Source: Pachyseris speciosa
Lineage: Eukaryota > Cnidaria > Anthozoa > Scleractinia > Pachyseridae
Length of the DNA stretch: 64,000 nt
Reading direction: 5' to 3'
Assembly (NCBI GenBank): GCA_016490735.1
Contig: JAEMWC010001498.1
Span: 60,001 to 124,000 of the forward strand
Shown: one piece after another, positions 12,236-23,773 of the stretch
How positions within the stretch are numbered: position 1 is the first letter of the stretch
Layout: each line of letters starts with the position of its first letter
Translations under genes and position numbers: made by a program
Notes under the pieces: generated by a model
The model's input: the letters and a program-made list of their open reading frames with translations, nothing else
Told to the model about the DNA's origin: nothing
The model's database searches: none

Positions 12236-14420
12236 GTAATCTGTATAACTGTATATCAGTTTTATAAAAATATACAGCATTTGTTTTATTAAGTTTGTTT
12301 TGTGTTTGCTGTAATATATTACCTTAAAGTTTTCAATGGTTGTGCAAATTTAGCTCACCATTGCACATGAAACACTTTTTAAGTACCAAGGTACCGAGGT
12401 GTGTTGTGACAACCATGTCATAGTTCTATCTTTGCAATTAATTTCAACTGGCCATTTAAACTTCCAACTCGTCACTGCCACATCTCCCATTATACTGAAT
12501 TAATGTTTGCCTCCAAAAGTTTTGCATAAGCATTCAGTTTTCAATTTCTCCCTAGATGATTGTCCCAGGAGAACTGCAAAACAATGCTTGTGCAAAATGT
12601 TAGGGGGAAACAGTGTTTTATGGGAGATGTGGGAGTGATAAATGGATATTCTCAACCTCATGACAAATATAAACCTTTTTTATTTCTGTTATAAATCTTT
12701 TATGTTAAGCCTTCAAGTGTTTTTTTCAACTAAAATAAAAGTTTGCACATGCTAGAAAAGCTTTGAACATAAAAGTGCGACTACATACAGTGCGACTACA
12801 TACTATAACCATACCTAAAAAATCAGATCACATAAAGAAAACACTAACTTCCACCCAAAGTCGTTTGAGGAAATTAGCAAAAATGTTTGATGAAGGTCAT
12901 AATTTGGATTGGGCTGATGGGAATTTGCCTCGGACAATTTAGTTGAATGAGATTTTAACAAATGGCCACTTATCTAATTAAAAATGTCTTTCAGTTTTTG
13001 GACATCTATTTCACGAGTTGATGAATTCTCAGTGTTAGTGAGTAATGATAATTCTGAAATCCATTCACGATCAGACAGCAGTATAGATTGCACCGTGGGA
13101 CATAATTTTTTATTGGCTGAAGTATTATCATTTCAGTCTTAAAAAGCTCCAGTATAATAGATTATAGTAATACTTTGCTGAAACTCATTATTAATCAGTT
13201 TTGGTAAGATGTTTAATTTTAGTGGTCTGGTTAATTAACTATAGTGGCACTGTAATTAATGCTGGGTTTAATTCCCTTTTGACAGTTGGCACATTAGTTA
13301 TATTCCATAGGTTATCACTCCTGAACACTCAGATGTGATGTAGACCAACGTTTGTAACTATTATGGAATAACAATACACATAATTTAGTTTAATGTAAAT
13401 AGGTCAATTTCATTCAGTGGAATTGTTGTCATGTATCGCTTTCTGGGATGTCAAATTCAAATGACATAAAATCAGGGTAATTTTTACTCTGTAAGTATTA
13501 TTTCTAAAAGAGGTTTCCTACTCAAGTTCCAATACCTGAGGAGTATGTATGAACTCAGAATTTACAAAATTATGAGGATGTAGTGTTTCATGACCTATTT
13601 GGCCAGAATTCAGTTTATATTTCCTTTCTGATTCAAATTTTGTAATCCCAGCAGGGTAAAAAGAACTACTTAGCTCTAATAAACATGAGTCATCGTGCAA
13701 TTGTCCCATCAAAAGGAAATGATTACCAATAGACCTTTTATATTAAGTATCCCTAGAAGATAGTTTTAATAATGAGAAAAAAAGGAGGAATGTCAGTTTC
13801 TACTGTAATTAGCACTTAAGAAGTCAGTCGTTTCTGCCGAAACATGTTTGCTGTAAAATGAAAAACTGTCGTATTTTTGAAGATTACTGTCGGCCTGCTA
13901 CTGTCTAGACCTTTTGGTACTACTAAATACCAAATAAAAGATTACTCGAGTAACACACCTCAATTCATTTTGTGTTGAACTGGCCATTTGGCTACTAACA
14001 CATGGACAATTAAAATATGTTGTGACGTAACATTTCATTGCTTGTGGTGCGTCTGAAATTAGTCAAGTATATCGGAAATATGCACGATGATAAACGAGGT
14101 TATGTGATGTTTAACAAATGAGCAGGAGTGTTTTATCAAGTTTAAAACACGAGGTGCAGCCGAGCGTTTTAGGACTTGATAAAACACGAATTACGAATTT
14201 ATTGAACGGCTTAGAGGGCTTTACTGTACATCTATCCATTCTTACACTAAAATTTAGATTTTGGGTTATTTTGGCCTAGAAAATCGGATGTAAAATTTAG
14301 CCGTGTCTTTATCAGATATAAAGACTCTCATTAAAAATTAATTTCTTTTGTACTTCCTTCATGAATTATTAGTGAGTTTTTTAAATGCCATTTATGATGG
14401 TATTTTCATTTCTTTTTTAA
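12236..14420. other. Intergenic/intronic, no gene recognised
   Basis: AT-rich DNA without supported genes. It could be intron between the exon-like segments at 12.1 and 14.4 kb, but their splice phases do not match directly. Confidence 0.3.
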
Positions 14421-14421
14421 G

Positions 14422-14841
14422 GGGAAACATTGAAAGAAGCACAAGAACAGTCATCCTCATCACCACCTTCCACAGTGTCATCAACGGCGTCGGCACCTGT
14501 TTCAGCAGCAGCTACATTAACATCAACATCCGCATCATTACCATCGTTATCGTCATCATCAACGTCAACAACATTGTCATCATCGGCACCGTCGTTATCA
14601 TCGTCTACAGTATCAACTGCATTATCAGTAGCAGCATTACCGTTATGTTCACCATCAACATCATCACTATTATCATCATCATCATCAACAACAATCACAA
14701 CAAAAACAACATCACCATCGGCATCGGAATCATCATCAATATTGTTAACATCAACTTCGTCATCATCCACATCGTCATTATCATCATCATCTACAGTATC
14801 AACAGCATCATCACTAGCAGCACTATCATTAAGTTCATCAC

Positions 14842-14873
<32 letters not shown>

Positions 14874-15446
14874 CCATCAACAACAACAATAACATCATCA
14901 TCGACATCGTCATCGTCTTTATCGTCGTCTTCATCATCATCATCGTCGCCACCATCACCATCACCAACATCATTAACATCAACTAACAACCAACCACAGA
15001 CCCAGCACAGCAGTACACCACAAACCACACAAATTCGATGCACCAGCAGCAAACAAAGTACCACCCACACAACCCAGACCTCCCACATTAAGTACAACTC
15101 TGCTTCACATTTGTCAGACTCTTCAGATACCTTTCCTCCCAAGAGACCTCGACCATCACGAAGTCTTGTAGCTTACATGAAGCAACAACAGCTATTGACC
15201 ACTGGGTATATAATTCCAGACAGAAATGAAATTCATGGCCGGACAATACCACCTTACCACGAATGTGTCAAGTTGACATTTGCTGCCAGAAACGTACAAG
15301 CCCCTTGTATACTTGGCGATGAAGAGGAAAACCAATTCTTAGTGGCTGGTGCATTTTTTGCACTGCCCTACAAAGACCTTTTCGTGCCACAGAATGTCAG
15401 TGACAATAATAAGTTACTGCTGCAGCCTTTCTGTCCCTCAAGCTGA
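14422..15446 (+). CDS. Serine-rich exon-like reading frame with a unique C-terminus
   Basis: The frame opens immediately after a polypyrimidine-TTTTTTAAG acceptor at 14421, with an in-frame stop just upstream and no early ATG, which suits an internal or terminal exon. About 180 residues are Ser/Thr-rich because of a degenerate (TCA)n/(TCG)n array. The last ~100 residues are not repetitive: they contain a basic KRPRPSRS motif (possible nuclear signal) and then a mixed hydrophobic/charged segment with YHECVKLTFAARNVQAPC and DLFVPQNVSDNN, ending in a TGA at 15444. The non-repeat C-terminus argues for a real exon; the function is unknown. The opposite strand is also open because of the repeat and was rejected. 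Confidence 0.4.
14516..14980. repeat. Degenerate (TCA/CAT)n microsatellite
   Basis: Long interrupted trinucleotide array, purest at about 14840-14880 and 14920-14945. It keeps several frames on both strands open and so creates artificial open frames. Confidence 0.9.
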
Positions 15447-15595
15447 TGATCAAAGTGGCTATGAGCCGCTGAACTTGGAAAATGAATTATAAACCAATCG
15501 TGGATATATGGTTTTGACTCCTTTGTTAGGAAACGTCAATGAATACATCAAATGAGAAGCATGACACTTGCATTACATTTTAATTATGATTAAAT

Positions 15596-15873
15596 GCCGG
15601 TACACTCGAAGGGTTTTGCTCTCGGAGCATACTCCAGGATATTTTGCACCACCAGCATACACGAAGGAGCATTTTCAAGTTTGCTCAATTTGTTCCTGGG
15701 TCTTGCTCCCAAATATTTAACCAGTTTAATATCATGGAGCATTTTGCAGGGTGGAAATTCTGCTCCCGAGGATCAATTATACCCATGAAATCATTGGTAC
15801 ACACGAAGGAGCTTTGCTCCAGGACCGTGGCCCTGGAGTATGCTCCGGGAGCAAAACCCTTCGTGTTTGCCGG
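15596..15873. mobile_element. Small non-autonomous element with terminal inverted repeats
   Basis: The left end GCCGGTACACTCGAAGGGTTTTGCTC and the right end (reverse complement of CCCTTCGTGTTTGCCGGC) pair over about 45 bp, both including GGAGCATACTCCAGG. Internal copies of ACACGAAGGAGC also occur. This is a fold-back/MITE-like insertion of unknown family; no clean target duplication was identified. Confidence 0.6.
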
Positions 15874-17336
15874 CCTTTTTAAGTGTTGGTAGGGTGTACG
15901 TGTAACAGCCCTTTTCTATCAGTTTTCAGATTTCAACGTTTGTTTGTTTGTCTTATTTATCATTTTTCACTTTTACAGATGTTACTATTTACAAAACAAT
16001 ATATTGCATGAACAGAGAGAGGAAGAACAACTGGTGAAATGTGCGCAGTGACCAGAGCAGCTCAGGCTTTGGAGTTGGTCACTGGCGTAGACATTTACAT
16101 AAAACTACATGAATAGAGAAACAGTGGAAAGTCTTAATTACATATTTATATACAAACAATGGAAAGTTATGGATAATAGTAATACCATTGTTAGTAATAG
16201 AAACTAACAGAGAAATCAAATTGCATTATTGGGTACTTAGGAGGTACAGTTTGTATTGCTTGTAGAAGTGGTTATGCGGCCTTTTTGTTTTAATTCGGAG
16301 GGAATAGTTTCCCAGATTTTAGATGCAACAAAAGGAAAAGTGGCAGCTCCACTTTGGTCTACGAAATTTGAATTTGTAGATGTTATCAAGTACGCGACTT
16401 TCTATGAAAAAGATTGAAGTAGCTTGAACTATGGCATGGCATTATCGCTGCTATGAACAAAGAACATGCTACGAACATATTTATTTTGTTTTGTTCTAAT
16501 CTTTTCCAACCTGGTCTTAAAAGCACTGCCCCAGCTTGTAATACTATAAGTTAGATATGGATAAACGAAGAAATAATACAATTACCTTACAGTATGAAGT
16601 GTAAATTTTGATCAATAAATAAACCCAGATATTTTATTTATCCCGTTTATCCCGGGCAGGATTAGCAAAAGCAAGTTCCTCCTCTTTTGTATATCTTTCG
16701 TTAGTATCTTGATTAAATGTTGTTTTATTATTTTCATTTGGCCGTTTTGTTCATGATCGTAATATTGGTCGTAGTGTGAATTTTAGTTGGTTACATTTGT
16801 TGAACATACGCCAAGCATCATGCATTGGTCAGCGGATGTATCGACCATAAGAATTGCATCGCCCTTACCTTTCGCAAATGACGTAGTCATTTTTGTAGTT
16901 TAAAATGCTTACTGCGATGCCTTTGTGCCTCTTGTAAGTGTGTGTGTGTTTCTTTTTTTTTTTTTTTTCAATGTAAATGGGTAGTATCTCGAGGATTCTC
17001 GCAGGATTTCGTGTATCAGTATATATCAACTACGGTAACATGCAGCTACACTCGCTAATTGATCTTTGAATAAAAGAAAGACACCAAAAACAGCCTGTAA
17101 ATTCACTCTCCAAGGTATTCAGTGTTTTTGGCGGGACGATTTTTTCCACGATAAAATTGTCAAGCTTGAAACTTTCGGCGAGTTCTGTGAGTTAGCGAGC
17201 CACCTCTCATTGTACTGATATGAAGGGAGGGTCTTGTGAATTTAATAGTCGAGGCATAAATTTCATTTCGTCTTCTCCGACTCGTTCCTTGAAAATATAC
17301 GCGGAAATCGCTCTTCATTCTTATGTAGTAGTCTTG
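15874..17336. other. Intergenic, no gene recognised
   Basis: No supported coding sequence. A TGTGTGTG/T-run low-complexity stretch lies at about 16938-16970. Confidence 0.4.
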
Positions 17337-18978
17337 CAGGGGCGTATAGCCAGGGGAGGGTTCCAGGGGTTCCGGAACCCCCCTTTTGAGCCATGGCCAT
17401 GTTTATAATTTCAAGAGGAAAATTTATCGGAACCTCCTTTCAGAATTCCGCGGGATGAGATCTTCGTTTCTGATAACAAGAAAAGAAAATTAATCTAAAC
17501 AGGCATTACAAGACATCAACCCCTTATAAGAAACATGCTTGGAACATTCCAATGAAGTTTGCAATTTTTTTTTTTGCAGTATTCGCCGAAGCGTAACAAG
17601 CTTTTGCTTGCCGTAATTGAGAAAGAAACCACCGAGGCCAGCAAAACAACACTAATCAGCTTGTGTCGAACACGGTGGGTTGAAAGGCATCTTTGCGCTC
17701 TTTCCATCTATACTAAGGGCACTAGGAGCTATGTCAAAGGAGCGGCTGTTTGCAAATCAACTCGGGGAAACTGCTTGGAACTGGGACACTGACAGCAAAA
17801 ACAAGGCGAACAGCCTATTACATGCAGCATGATGTATCCAATTTTGAATTCATCATCACCCAGGTTACGACGATGAAATGCATTGCTATATTAAAGCCAC
17901 TCTGTATCAAGCTGCAAATTACAGACATCGATGTCTATGAAGCATACAATCACAACAAAGATTTTAAGAGCGAGTTACAAGATATCAGAGGAGACATCGA
18001 GAAATATTGCACGGATTTGTACAGCATGGCAACTACCACAGCAAGAAAAGTAGACATCGAGCCATCTACGCCACGCGCTGTTGGTCGAAAACAGCACCGA
18101 AGCAATGTCGAAGCAGCAACACCGAAGGATTGCCACAAAAGAGCACTCAAAATTCCTTTGTTGGATCACCTTATTTCTGGGATGGACCCTTACTTTGACC
18201 CCAATAATGATGCTGTGATGCCCTCCTGAGCCTACTTCCAGCTTTGCTAGTTTCTCGAGAAGGAAGCCCTGTACAAGCCGCTTTGCAGTACTATGCAGAT
18301 GACCTACCATCACCCCAGGTTTTTGATGTGGAGCTTTTCTGTTGGCGGCGCAAGTGCCTAAACGCGGATTGGGAATTACCCAGCAATGCAGTTCAGGCCT
18401 CGGACAAGAATGTGACCATGAATTTTTTCCAAACGAACACATGTTGCTGCTTATTTTATATACGTTGCCAACAGAATGTGAGCGATCGCTCATGCAGCAC
18501 ATTGCGCCGACTGAAAACTTAACTTATGGCGACCATGACCAGCGAGCGAGAGTCTTATGAACATCCATTACAACAGGCAAATTGGCTTTGGTGCAACAAT
18601 CGACATTTTTGCACGGAAGCATCCACGGCGGCTCCTTCTCGCTGATATCCTAGCTGATTGAACGGTAATTCGCAAGACTACAGTATTTGATGAAGTATGT
18701 AATGAATTCAATAACTATTAACTTGCCCATTTTTAATTCTATCACCATCTCCTCAACAAGCGAGATTTGCAATCCCCTCTTAGAAATGCTGGCTACGTTT
18801 AGCGCTGAGAGTATAGGAAAGTTGCTCTCAGAACGAAGGAAACACCATTTCTGAGGACCTAAACTGAAAAAGTTTCCGGGAGAGCATGCCCCCAAACCCC
18901 CTTAGCCAAGAGTGCCTCCGGCGCTCGGCAATACTGCATTAGGACCCCCCCTCTCCAAAAAGGCTGACTACGCCCCTG
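17337..18978 (+). mobile_element. hAT-family DNA transposon, internally deleted
   Basis: Terminal inverted repeats start CAGGGGCGTA on the left (17337) and end TACGCCCCTG on the right (18978). The five flanking bases match on both sides (TCTTG), suggesting a 5-bp target duplication like some hAT subgroups. Between them lies a broken transposase on the plus strand. The element is about 1.64 kb, too short for the full ~600-residue protein, so the N-terminal BED/TTF zinc finger and the first catalytic part are missing. Confidence 0.75.
17559..18660 (+). pseudogene. hAT transposase fragment (ZMYM/TTF-type, with dimerisation domain)
   Basis: Successive frames give the C-terminal half of a hAT transposase. 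17559-17700 carries FFLQYSPKRNKLL then LCRTRWVERH, the RW motif typical of the family. 17750-18229 covers the insertion domain, with TDIDVYEAYNH, PRAVGRKQHRSN and IPLLDHLISGMDPYF. 18342-18660 covers the hAT dimerisation domain: LPTECERSL, and in the next frame RKHPRRLLLADILAD-like coding up to a stop at about 18660. At least three frameshifts separate these pieces. Intact relatives cut and paste DNA with an RNase H-fold DDE site; this copy cannot. Confidence 0.7.
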
Positions 18979-19955
18979 TCTTGCGTATGAGTTTTTTCTT
19001 GTGCAAGTAACCATCTAGAAGGAATAACTTTATTTTATTCCAATCTCCTTCAAAACTGCAAAATTTACGAAAGTTGGCAAGGAATAAATTTCGGTTTATT
19101 ACAAAGGTAAGTCGACATAGCCACAGGTATGAATGGAAGCCGCAAGAAACACGGTTCAGTAAACTCGCCGACCACAGAGGACCAAATGGCTCCTTGTATT
19201 CATTTGCAAGTACACTCTCAGAAGACGGCCCAACATAACAATTTATCGTTTAAATGTAACTTACAATTTTTTTTTAATATAAGGTTTAAACATGGACTCC
19301 TTTTCTTTAAAGACTCGAGGCATTAGTCATCGACGTTATGTAATTGTAGAAAAGAGCGTCTAGCCACCTAGACTCACGATGTACCATTTGTTTGCCACTT
19401 AAATTATGGTAGGACTATAATAAAGAAATTGAACGTATTCCTCTGCCATTGTGAACCGCGGTAACGAAACAAGTTAACGCATGACGCTTGTTATGTCTAT
19501 GCCGAGAAAAATCTTTTATAGTTGTGAGCAACCCGGCCTACAATCAAAGTTAATAATTAATTCGACAAACGAAAAGAAAGAAAAACTTAAAATTTAGATG
19601 CTTGTTTTGAGGAAAAGACTCTTGACTCTCATTACAGTACTCGCACGACGCGCACTGAGAAATCGAAGTCTCGTATCTTGAACGTAAAAGTTTCATGGTT
19701 AAGGCGGGGTGCACCTGGATTTAATCAGGTTAACAACTCGTTCGCGTTCGATTTCAGTGGAAGTGATCCCCTGAAAATGTGGACTTACGGGAATTTATGT
19801 GAATTGATGCGATGCGACTTGATCCAACATTTGGCCTTCACTCGTCTCAGCTGTAATGATTTCGGTGTAAATGATACTTTATAAGTGGACATTAGAATCA
19901 ACATTGTGATCAATATTACGGCCCAGTTTTCCCTGAAACAGCTTAGATCTCTACT
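18979..19955. other. Intergenic, no gene recognised
   Basis: No gene or repeat boundary supported. Confidence 0.4.
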
Positions 19956-19959
19956 CCTT

Positions 19960-22130
19960 GCACACCGTCTCGGATGAACTCATGCACCCCATATTCACAT
20001 AATTCACGCATTTTGGTCAATCCCGACATTCTCGAAAATTTTTCTCATTTTTAGCCGATGCGGCCCAAACCTCTATTCCAACCGTCCTGGCTAAATTCAC
20101 CTCATCATAGTATTCGTAAAATTCGCACGTTTTTGTCAATGCACCGGTATAATTTTCGCATTTTGGTCAGTCTCGACATTCTCGTAAATATTCCCATATT
20201 TAGCCGATGCGGCCCAAATCTCTCCTCTTTGCACATCGTCTCAGCTAAGGTAACCCCATATTTACCGGCATAATTTTCGCATTTTGGTCAGTCTCGACAT
20301 TTTCACAAATATTCCCATTTTTAGCCGATGCGGCACAAATCTCTAGTCTTAACAGACCGTCTCGGGAAAACTCACCCCATATTCACATAATTCTCGCATT
20401 TTGGTCCATCTCAACATTCTGGCCAATATTCTTATTTTGAGCCGATGCTACCTAAATCTCTACTCTTTACAGACCGTCTCGGACAAACTCATTCCTTATT
20501 CACATAATTCTCGCATTTTGGTCAATCCCGATATTCTCGTAAATATTCCCATTTTTAGCCGATGCAACCCAAATTTCTACTCTTTACGGACCGTCTCGGC
20601 TAAACTCACTCCACATGCACACAATTCTCGAATTTTGGTCAATCCGATATTCTCGCAAATAGTCCCATTTTTAGCCGAAGCGGCCGAAATCTCTAGTCTT
20701 TGCTGACCGTCTCGGCTAAATGCACCCCATATTCACAAAATTCTCATATTTTGGCTCATCTCGACATTCTGGCCAATATTCCCATTTTTGGCCGATGCAC
20801 ACCAAATCTCTAGTACTCTATACAGACCGTCGCGGCTAAATTCACTTCTTATTCACGTAATTCTCGCATTTTGGTCAATCCCGATATTCTCGTAAATATT
20901 CCCATTTTAAGCCGATGCAACCCAAATTTCTACTTTTTGCAGACCGTCTCGGCTAAACTCACTCCTTATTCACCTAATTCTCGCATTTTGGTCAATCCCG
21001 GCATTCTCGCAAATAATCCCATTTTTAGCCGATGCGGCACAAATCTCTAGTCTTTACGGACCGTCTCGGCAAAACTCACCCCATATTCACATAATTCTCG
21101 CATTTGCCTCATCTCGACATTCTGGTCAATATTGTTATTTTCAGCCGATGCTGCCTAAATCTTTACTCTTTACCGACCGTCTCTGCTGAGCTCACCCCAT
21201 AGTCACATAATTCTCGCATTTAGGTCAATCCCAACATTCTCACGAATAGCTTATGCGGCCGAAATCTCTACTCTTTACAGACCGTTTCGGCTAAACTCAC
21301 GCCATATTCACATAATTTTCACATTGTGGTTCATCTCGACATGCTGGCCAATATTCCCATTTTAAGCCGATGCGGTCCAAATCTCTACTCTTTACAGACC
21401 GTCTCTGCAAAACTCACCCCATATTCACACAATTCTCCCATTTCGGCCGGTCTTGACATTCTTGTCAATATTCCCATTTTAAGCCGATATGGCCGAAACA
21501 CGAATACACTCCCAAGGATGCCCAGTAAATACATTTTTGTTTCTTCCGACGTTATTGACATTTCTTTGCTGACCGTCTCGGCTAAACTCACGCCATATTC
21601 ACATTAATTTTCACATATTGGCTCATTCGACATTCTGGCCAATATTCCCATTTTAAGAAGATGCGGTCGAAATCTCTACTCTCTGCAGACCGTTTCGGCT
21701 AAACTCACCCCATATTCACAAAATTCTCGCATTTTGGCTCATCTCGACATTCTGGCCAATATTCCCATATTAAGCCAATGCGGCCCAAATCTCTACTCTT
21801 TACCGACCGTCTTGGCTAAAATCACCCCATATTCACATAATTTTCACATTTTGGCTCATCTCGACAGCTCCACCAATACTCCCATTTTAAGCCGAAGCGG
21901 CCTAAATCTCTACTCTTTACAGACCGTCTCTGCAAAACTCACTCCATATTCATATAATTTTCGCATTTTGGCTCATCGCGACATTCTGGCCAGTATTCAC
22001 ATTGTAAGCTGATGCGGTCCAAATCTCTACTCTTTACAGACTGTCTCTGCAAAACTCACCCCATATCCACACAATTCTCCCATTTTGGCCTATCTTAACA
22101 TTCTTGTCAATATTCCCATTTTAATAGCAT
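19960..22130. repeat. Minisatellite, ~117-bp unit, about 17 copies
   Basis: Head-to-tail copies contain CACATAATTCTCGCATTTTGG, ACATTCTCGTAAATATTCCC, TTTTAGCCGATGCGGCCC, AAATCTCTACTCTTTACAG and CCGTCTCGGCTAAACTCACC. AGCCGATG-type anchors recur near 20054, 20201, 20323, 20441, 20559, 20673, 20791, 20911, 21028, 21143, 21365, 21482, 21774, 21891 and 22007, mostly 115-120 bp apart. Because 117 is a multiple of three, open frames of 90-100 codons run through the array; these are artefacts. One copy (about 21490-21570) carries an insertion that also occurs just beyond the array's right edge (22129-22190). Confidence 0.93.
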
Positions 22131-22463
22131 TCCAAGGATGCCCAGTCAATACATTTTTGTTGAATCCGACGTTAGTGACATTGTTACATAGGACCAGTCT
22201 ATTCTGGTAAAAATAATATCCGATTTTGTCCATTGTAAGGAACAAAATGTTTCTCCTTGAAGGTGGAGCGAAAAACTTCAAATTAAGTCATATACTTGTT
22301 ATCACATCCAAAAAGTACGTCATCGATGCCTGAAAAAAATATTTGAAAGTCCAAATAATAAACTTAACACCTAGCATCCGAACATAGGTAGACTTTTTAG
22401 GGCCAAAACCAGGGGTTGGTCAATCTCAGGAGAAAAGCGCACTGACAACATAATTCGTGTTAA

Positions 22464-22469
22464 TAAAAC
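22464..22469. repeat. Target-site duplication, left (TAAAAC)
   Basis: TAAAAC directly precedes the left terminal inverted repeat and is repeated exactly at 43982-43987. A 6-bp duplication is diagnostic for Polinton/Maverick integration. Confidence 0.95.
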
Positions 22470-22674
22470 AGTAGTAGAGTGTTTGGGGGTTTCAGCACAT
22501 AGATTAATTTAGGGGGGTGTTTTAGCAAAATGATCTCGGATTTTGGAAAAACTACAGTTATTTTATTTTTGATCTCGTATTAAAATGCGTGACATTCTCG
22601 GAAGAATCACCAAGCGTGACATTCTCGGAAAAACAGGGAATGAGTCATCACCTATAGCTATTATTTCTCACGTG
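22470..22674 (+). repeat. Left terminal inverted repeat (205 bp)
   Basis: It matches the reverse complement of 43777-43981 with three mismatches seen by eye (G/T near 22477, G/A near 22502 and C/T near 22553). It holds a short internal direct repeat, GCGTGACATTCTCGGAA, twice. Similarity ends abruptly after CTCACGTG. Confidence 0.95.
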
Positions 22675-22724
22675 ACCTCATTGGATGGAAACATAAAAAT
22701 AAAATATCATATAATAGTATAGAA

Positions 22725-23289
22725 ATGAGTTGTAATTCAGTAATTCACAATGAATTGAAAAATATGGGAGAATTGTCATGTTATTTTTGTGATCAGCTAT
22801 TGGTCAAAGTTGTTAAAAGTGTGAAAGCACCTTGCTGTGATAATCAGAAAATGTTTAACGATGATGGTGAAAATGTTTGTCTAAATTGTGGTTCCGTCCA
22901 TGGTTATGATTATTGTAAAGAGTTTGTTGACTTTCATGATAATATGTATAAAATACGGCGAAAATCAGTATATCACCGGAAGTACCATATTGAAAATGTG
23001 ATAAATGGTATATGTCGCAAGAATAGATTTCAAATTTCAGTAAAAAAATAAGGGAAAAATATTGAAAATATTCGAGGAGATAGACATTATCCTCCCTTTG
23101 GTAAATAAGAATCGAAAAAGAATGATTAGCACTAAATTTATGCTTAAGCAAATATTTTTAATGCTTGATCTTCCATTTGATAAAATAATAGTTACTAAAT
23201 CAAAAAAGACGCTTGGATTTTATGATCAATATTGGGTTGAGATTCTATTGTTGAGATTTGATAAGATTATTCGTATTATCAAGCAGTGA
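22725..23289 (+). pseudogene. VLTF3-like late transcription factor, one frameshift
   Basis: The first part (22725-23051) carries a four-cysteine zinc ribbon (CYFC... then CLNCG), followed by HGYDYCKEFVDFHDNMYK and RKSVYHRKYHIENVI. The second (from about 23050 to the TGA at 23287) continues with EEIDIILPLVNKNRKRMI and TKSKKTLGFYDQYW. This order (zinc ribbon, Y-x-R-K-x-H motif, helical C-terminus) resembles the poxvirus VLTF3/A2L family of late transcription factors found in many large DNA viruses and related elements. The two parts differ by one frame at the A7 run 23042-23048. It is convergent with, and overlaps by 11 bp, the next minus-strand gene. If intact it would be expected to act on the element's own late promoters; that is inference. 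Confidence 0.55.
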
Positions 23290-23764
23290 ATTTTTCATCA
23301 TATTTCAGTAGGTACTTATCAATGATTGGACTATTATCAGTCACATAATCATCGATATTCTTCATTGAGATTTGTATACTTGAAGCATCAAAATCACCAC
23401 TTCTCAACTTGTCTTTTATTGAATTGAGTAGATGTTGATAGCTTTGATAAGCATATGTGCAATTTTGGATTTTCAAATCTAGGTTTTTATGCTTCATCCA
23501 CCCTTGTATCAAAAGTGCTGCTGTACTGATGGCTACCAAACTAACACCACCTGTTGCCACACTTGTGGCGAGACCCCCAGTTGCAAAGATGATGGACAAG
23601 GAATTCCCCAGTAATTTCCATTTTTTAAACCGTTTAACAGCCTGTTTATGAGCCCAACACTTTCTGTGATATGTTCGGTAATAGGATTTTAATTCATTTA
23701 CCTGATCTTCTGTTAATTCACCTGAAATATGGTTCCAGCTGAATATGCTTTTACGCTCTTTCAT
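23279..23764 (-). CDS. Two-transmembrane SLATT-like protein
   Basis: 161 codons, uninterrupted. A polar, basic N-terminal helix region (about residues 15-50) leads into a glycine-rich hydrophobic hairpin (LGNSLSIIFATGGLATSV, then SLVAISTAALLIQGW, residues about 50-92). A long amphipathic helix with YAYQSYQHLLNSIKDKL follows. Helix-2TM-helix organisation with a C-terminal YxxL-type helix is the layout of SLATT membrane effectors from prokaryotic conflict systems, but the resemblance is architectural only. Upstream lies a TATATAA-type box (AGTTATATAAAATATATG). It could be a membrane-acting host-interaction or lysis-like protein, or simply an uncharacterised Polinton gene; function unknown. Confidence 0.6.
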   Translation of the reverse strand: MKERKSIFSWNHISGELTEDQVNELKSYYRTYHRKCWAHKQAVKRFKKWKLLGNSLSIIFATGGLATSVATGGVSLVAISTAALLIQGWMKHKNLDLKIQNCTYAYQSYQHLLNSIKDKLRSGDFDASSIQISMKNIDDYVTDNSPIIDKYLLKYDEKFTA

Positions 23765-23773
23765 ACATATATT

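Noticed and set aside
14417..15142. 241-codon acidic (Asp-rich) open frame on the minus strand
   Set aside because: It is the antisense of the (TCA)n tract; the Asp/Val composition follows from the trinucleotide repeat.
20058..22012. Series of 70-100 codon open frames
   Set aside because: They arise because the minisatellite unit is a multiple of three. No codon constraint or start context.
19960..22130. Possible CRISPR-like array
   Set aside because: Units are ~117 bp and vary throughout, without short constant repeats and unique spacers, and the context is eukaryotic.
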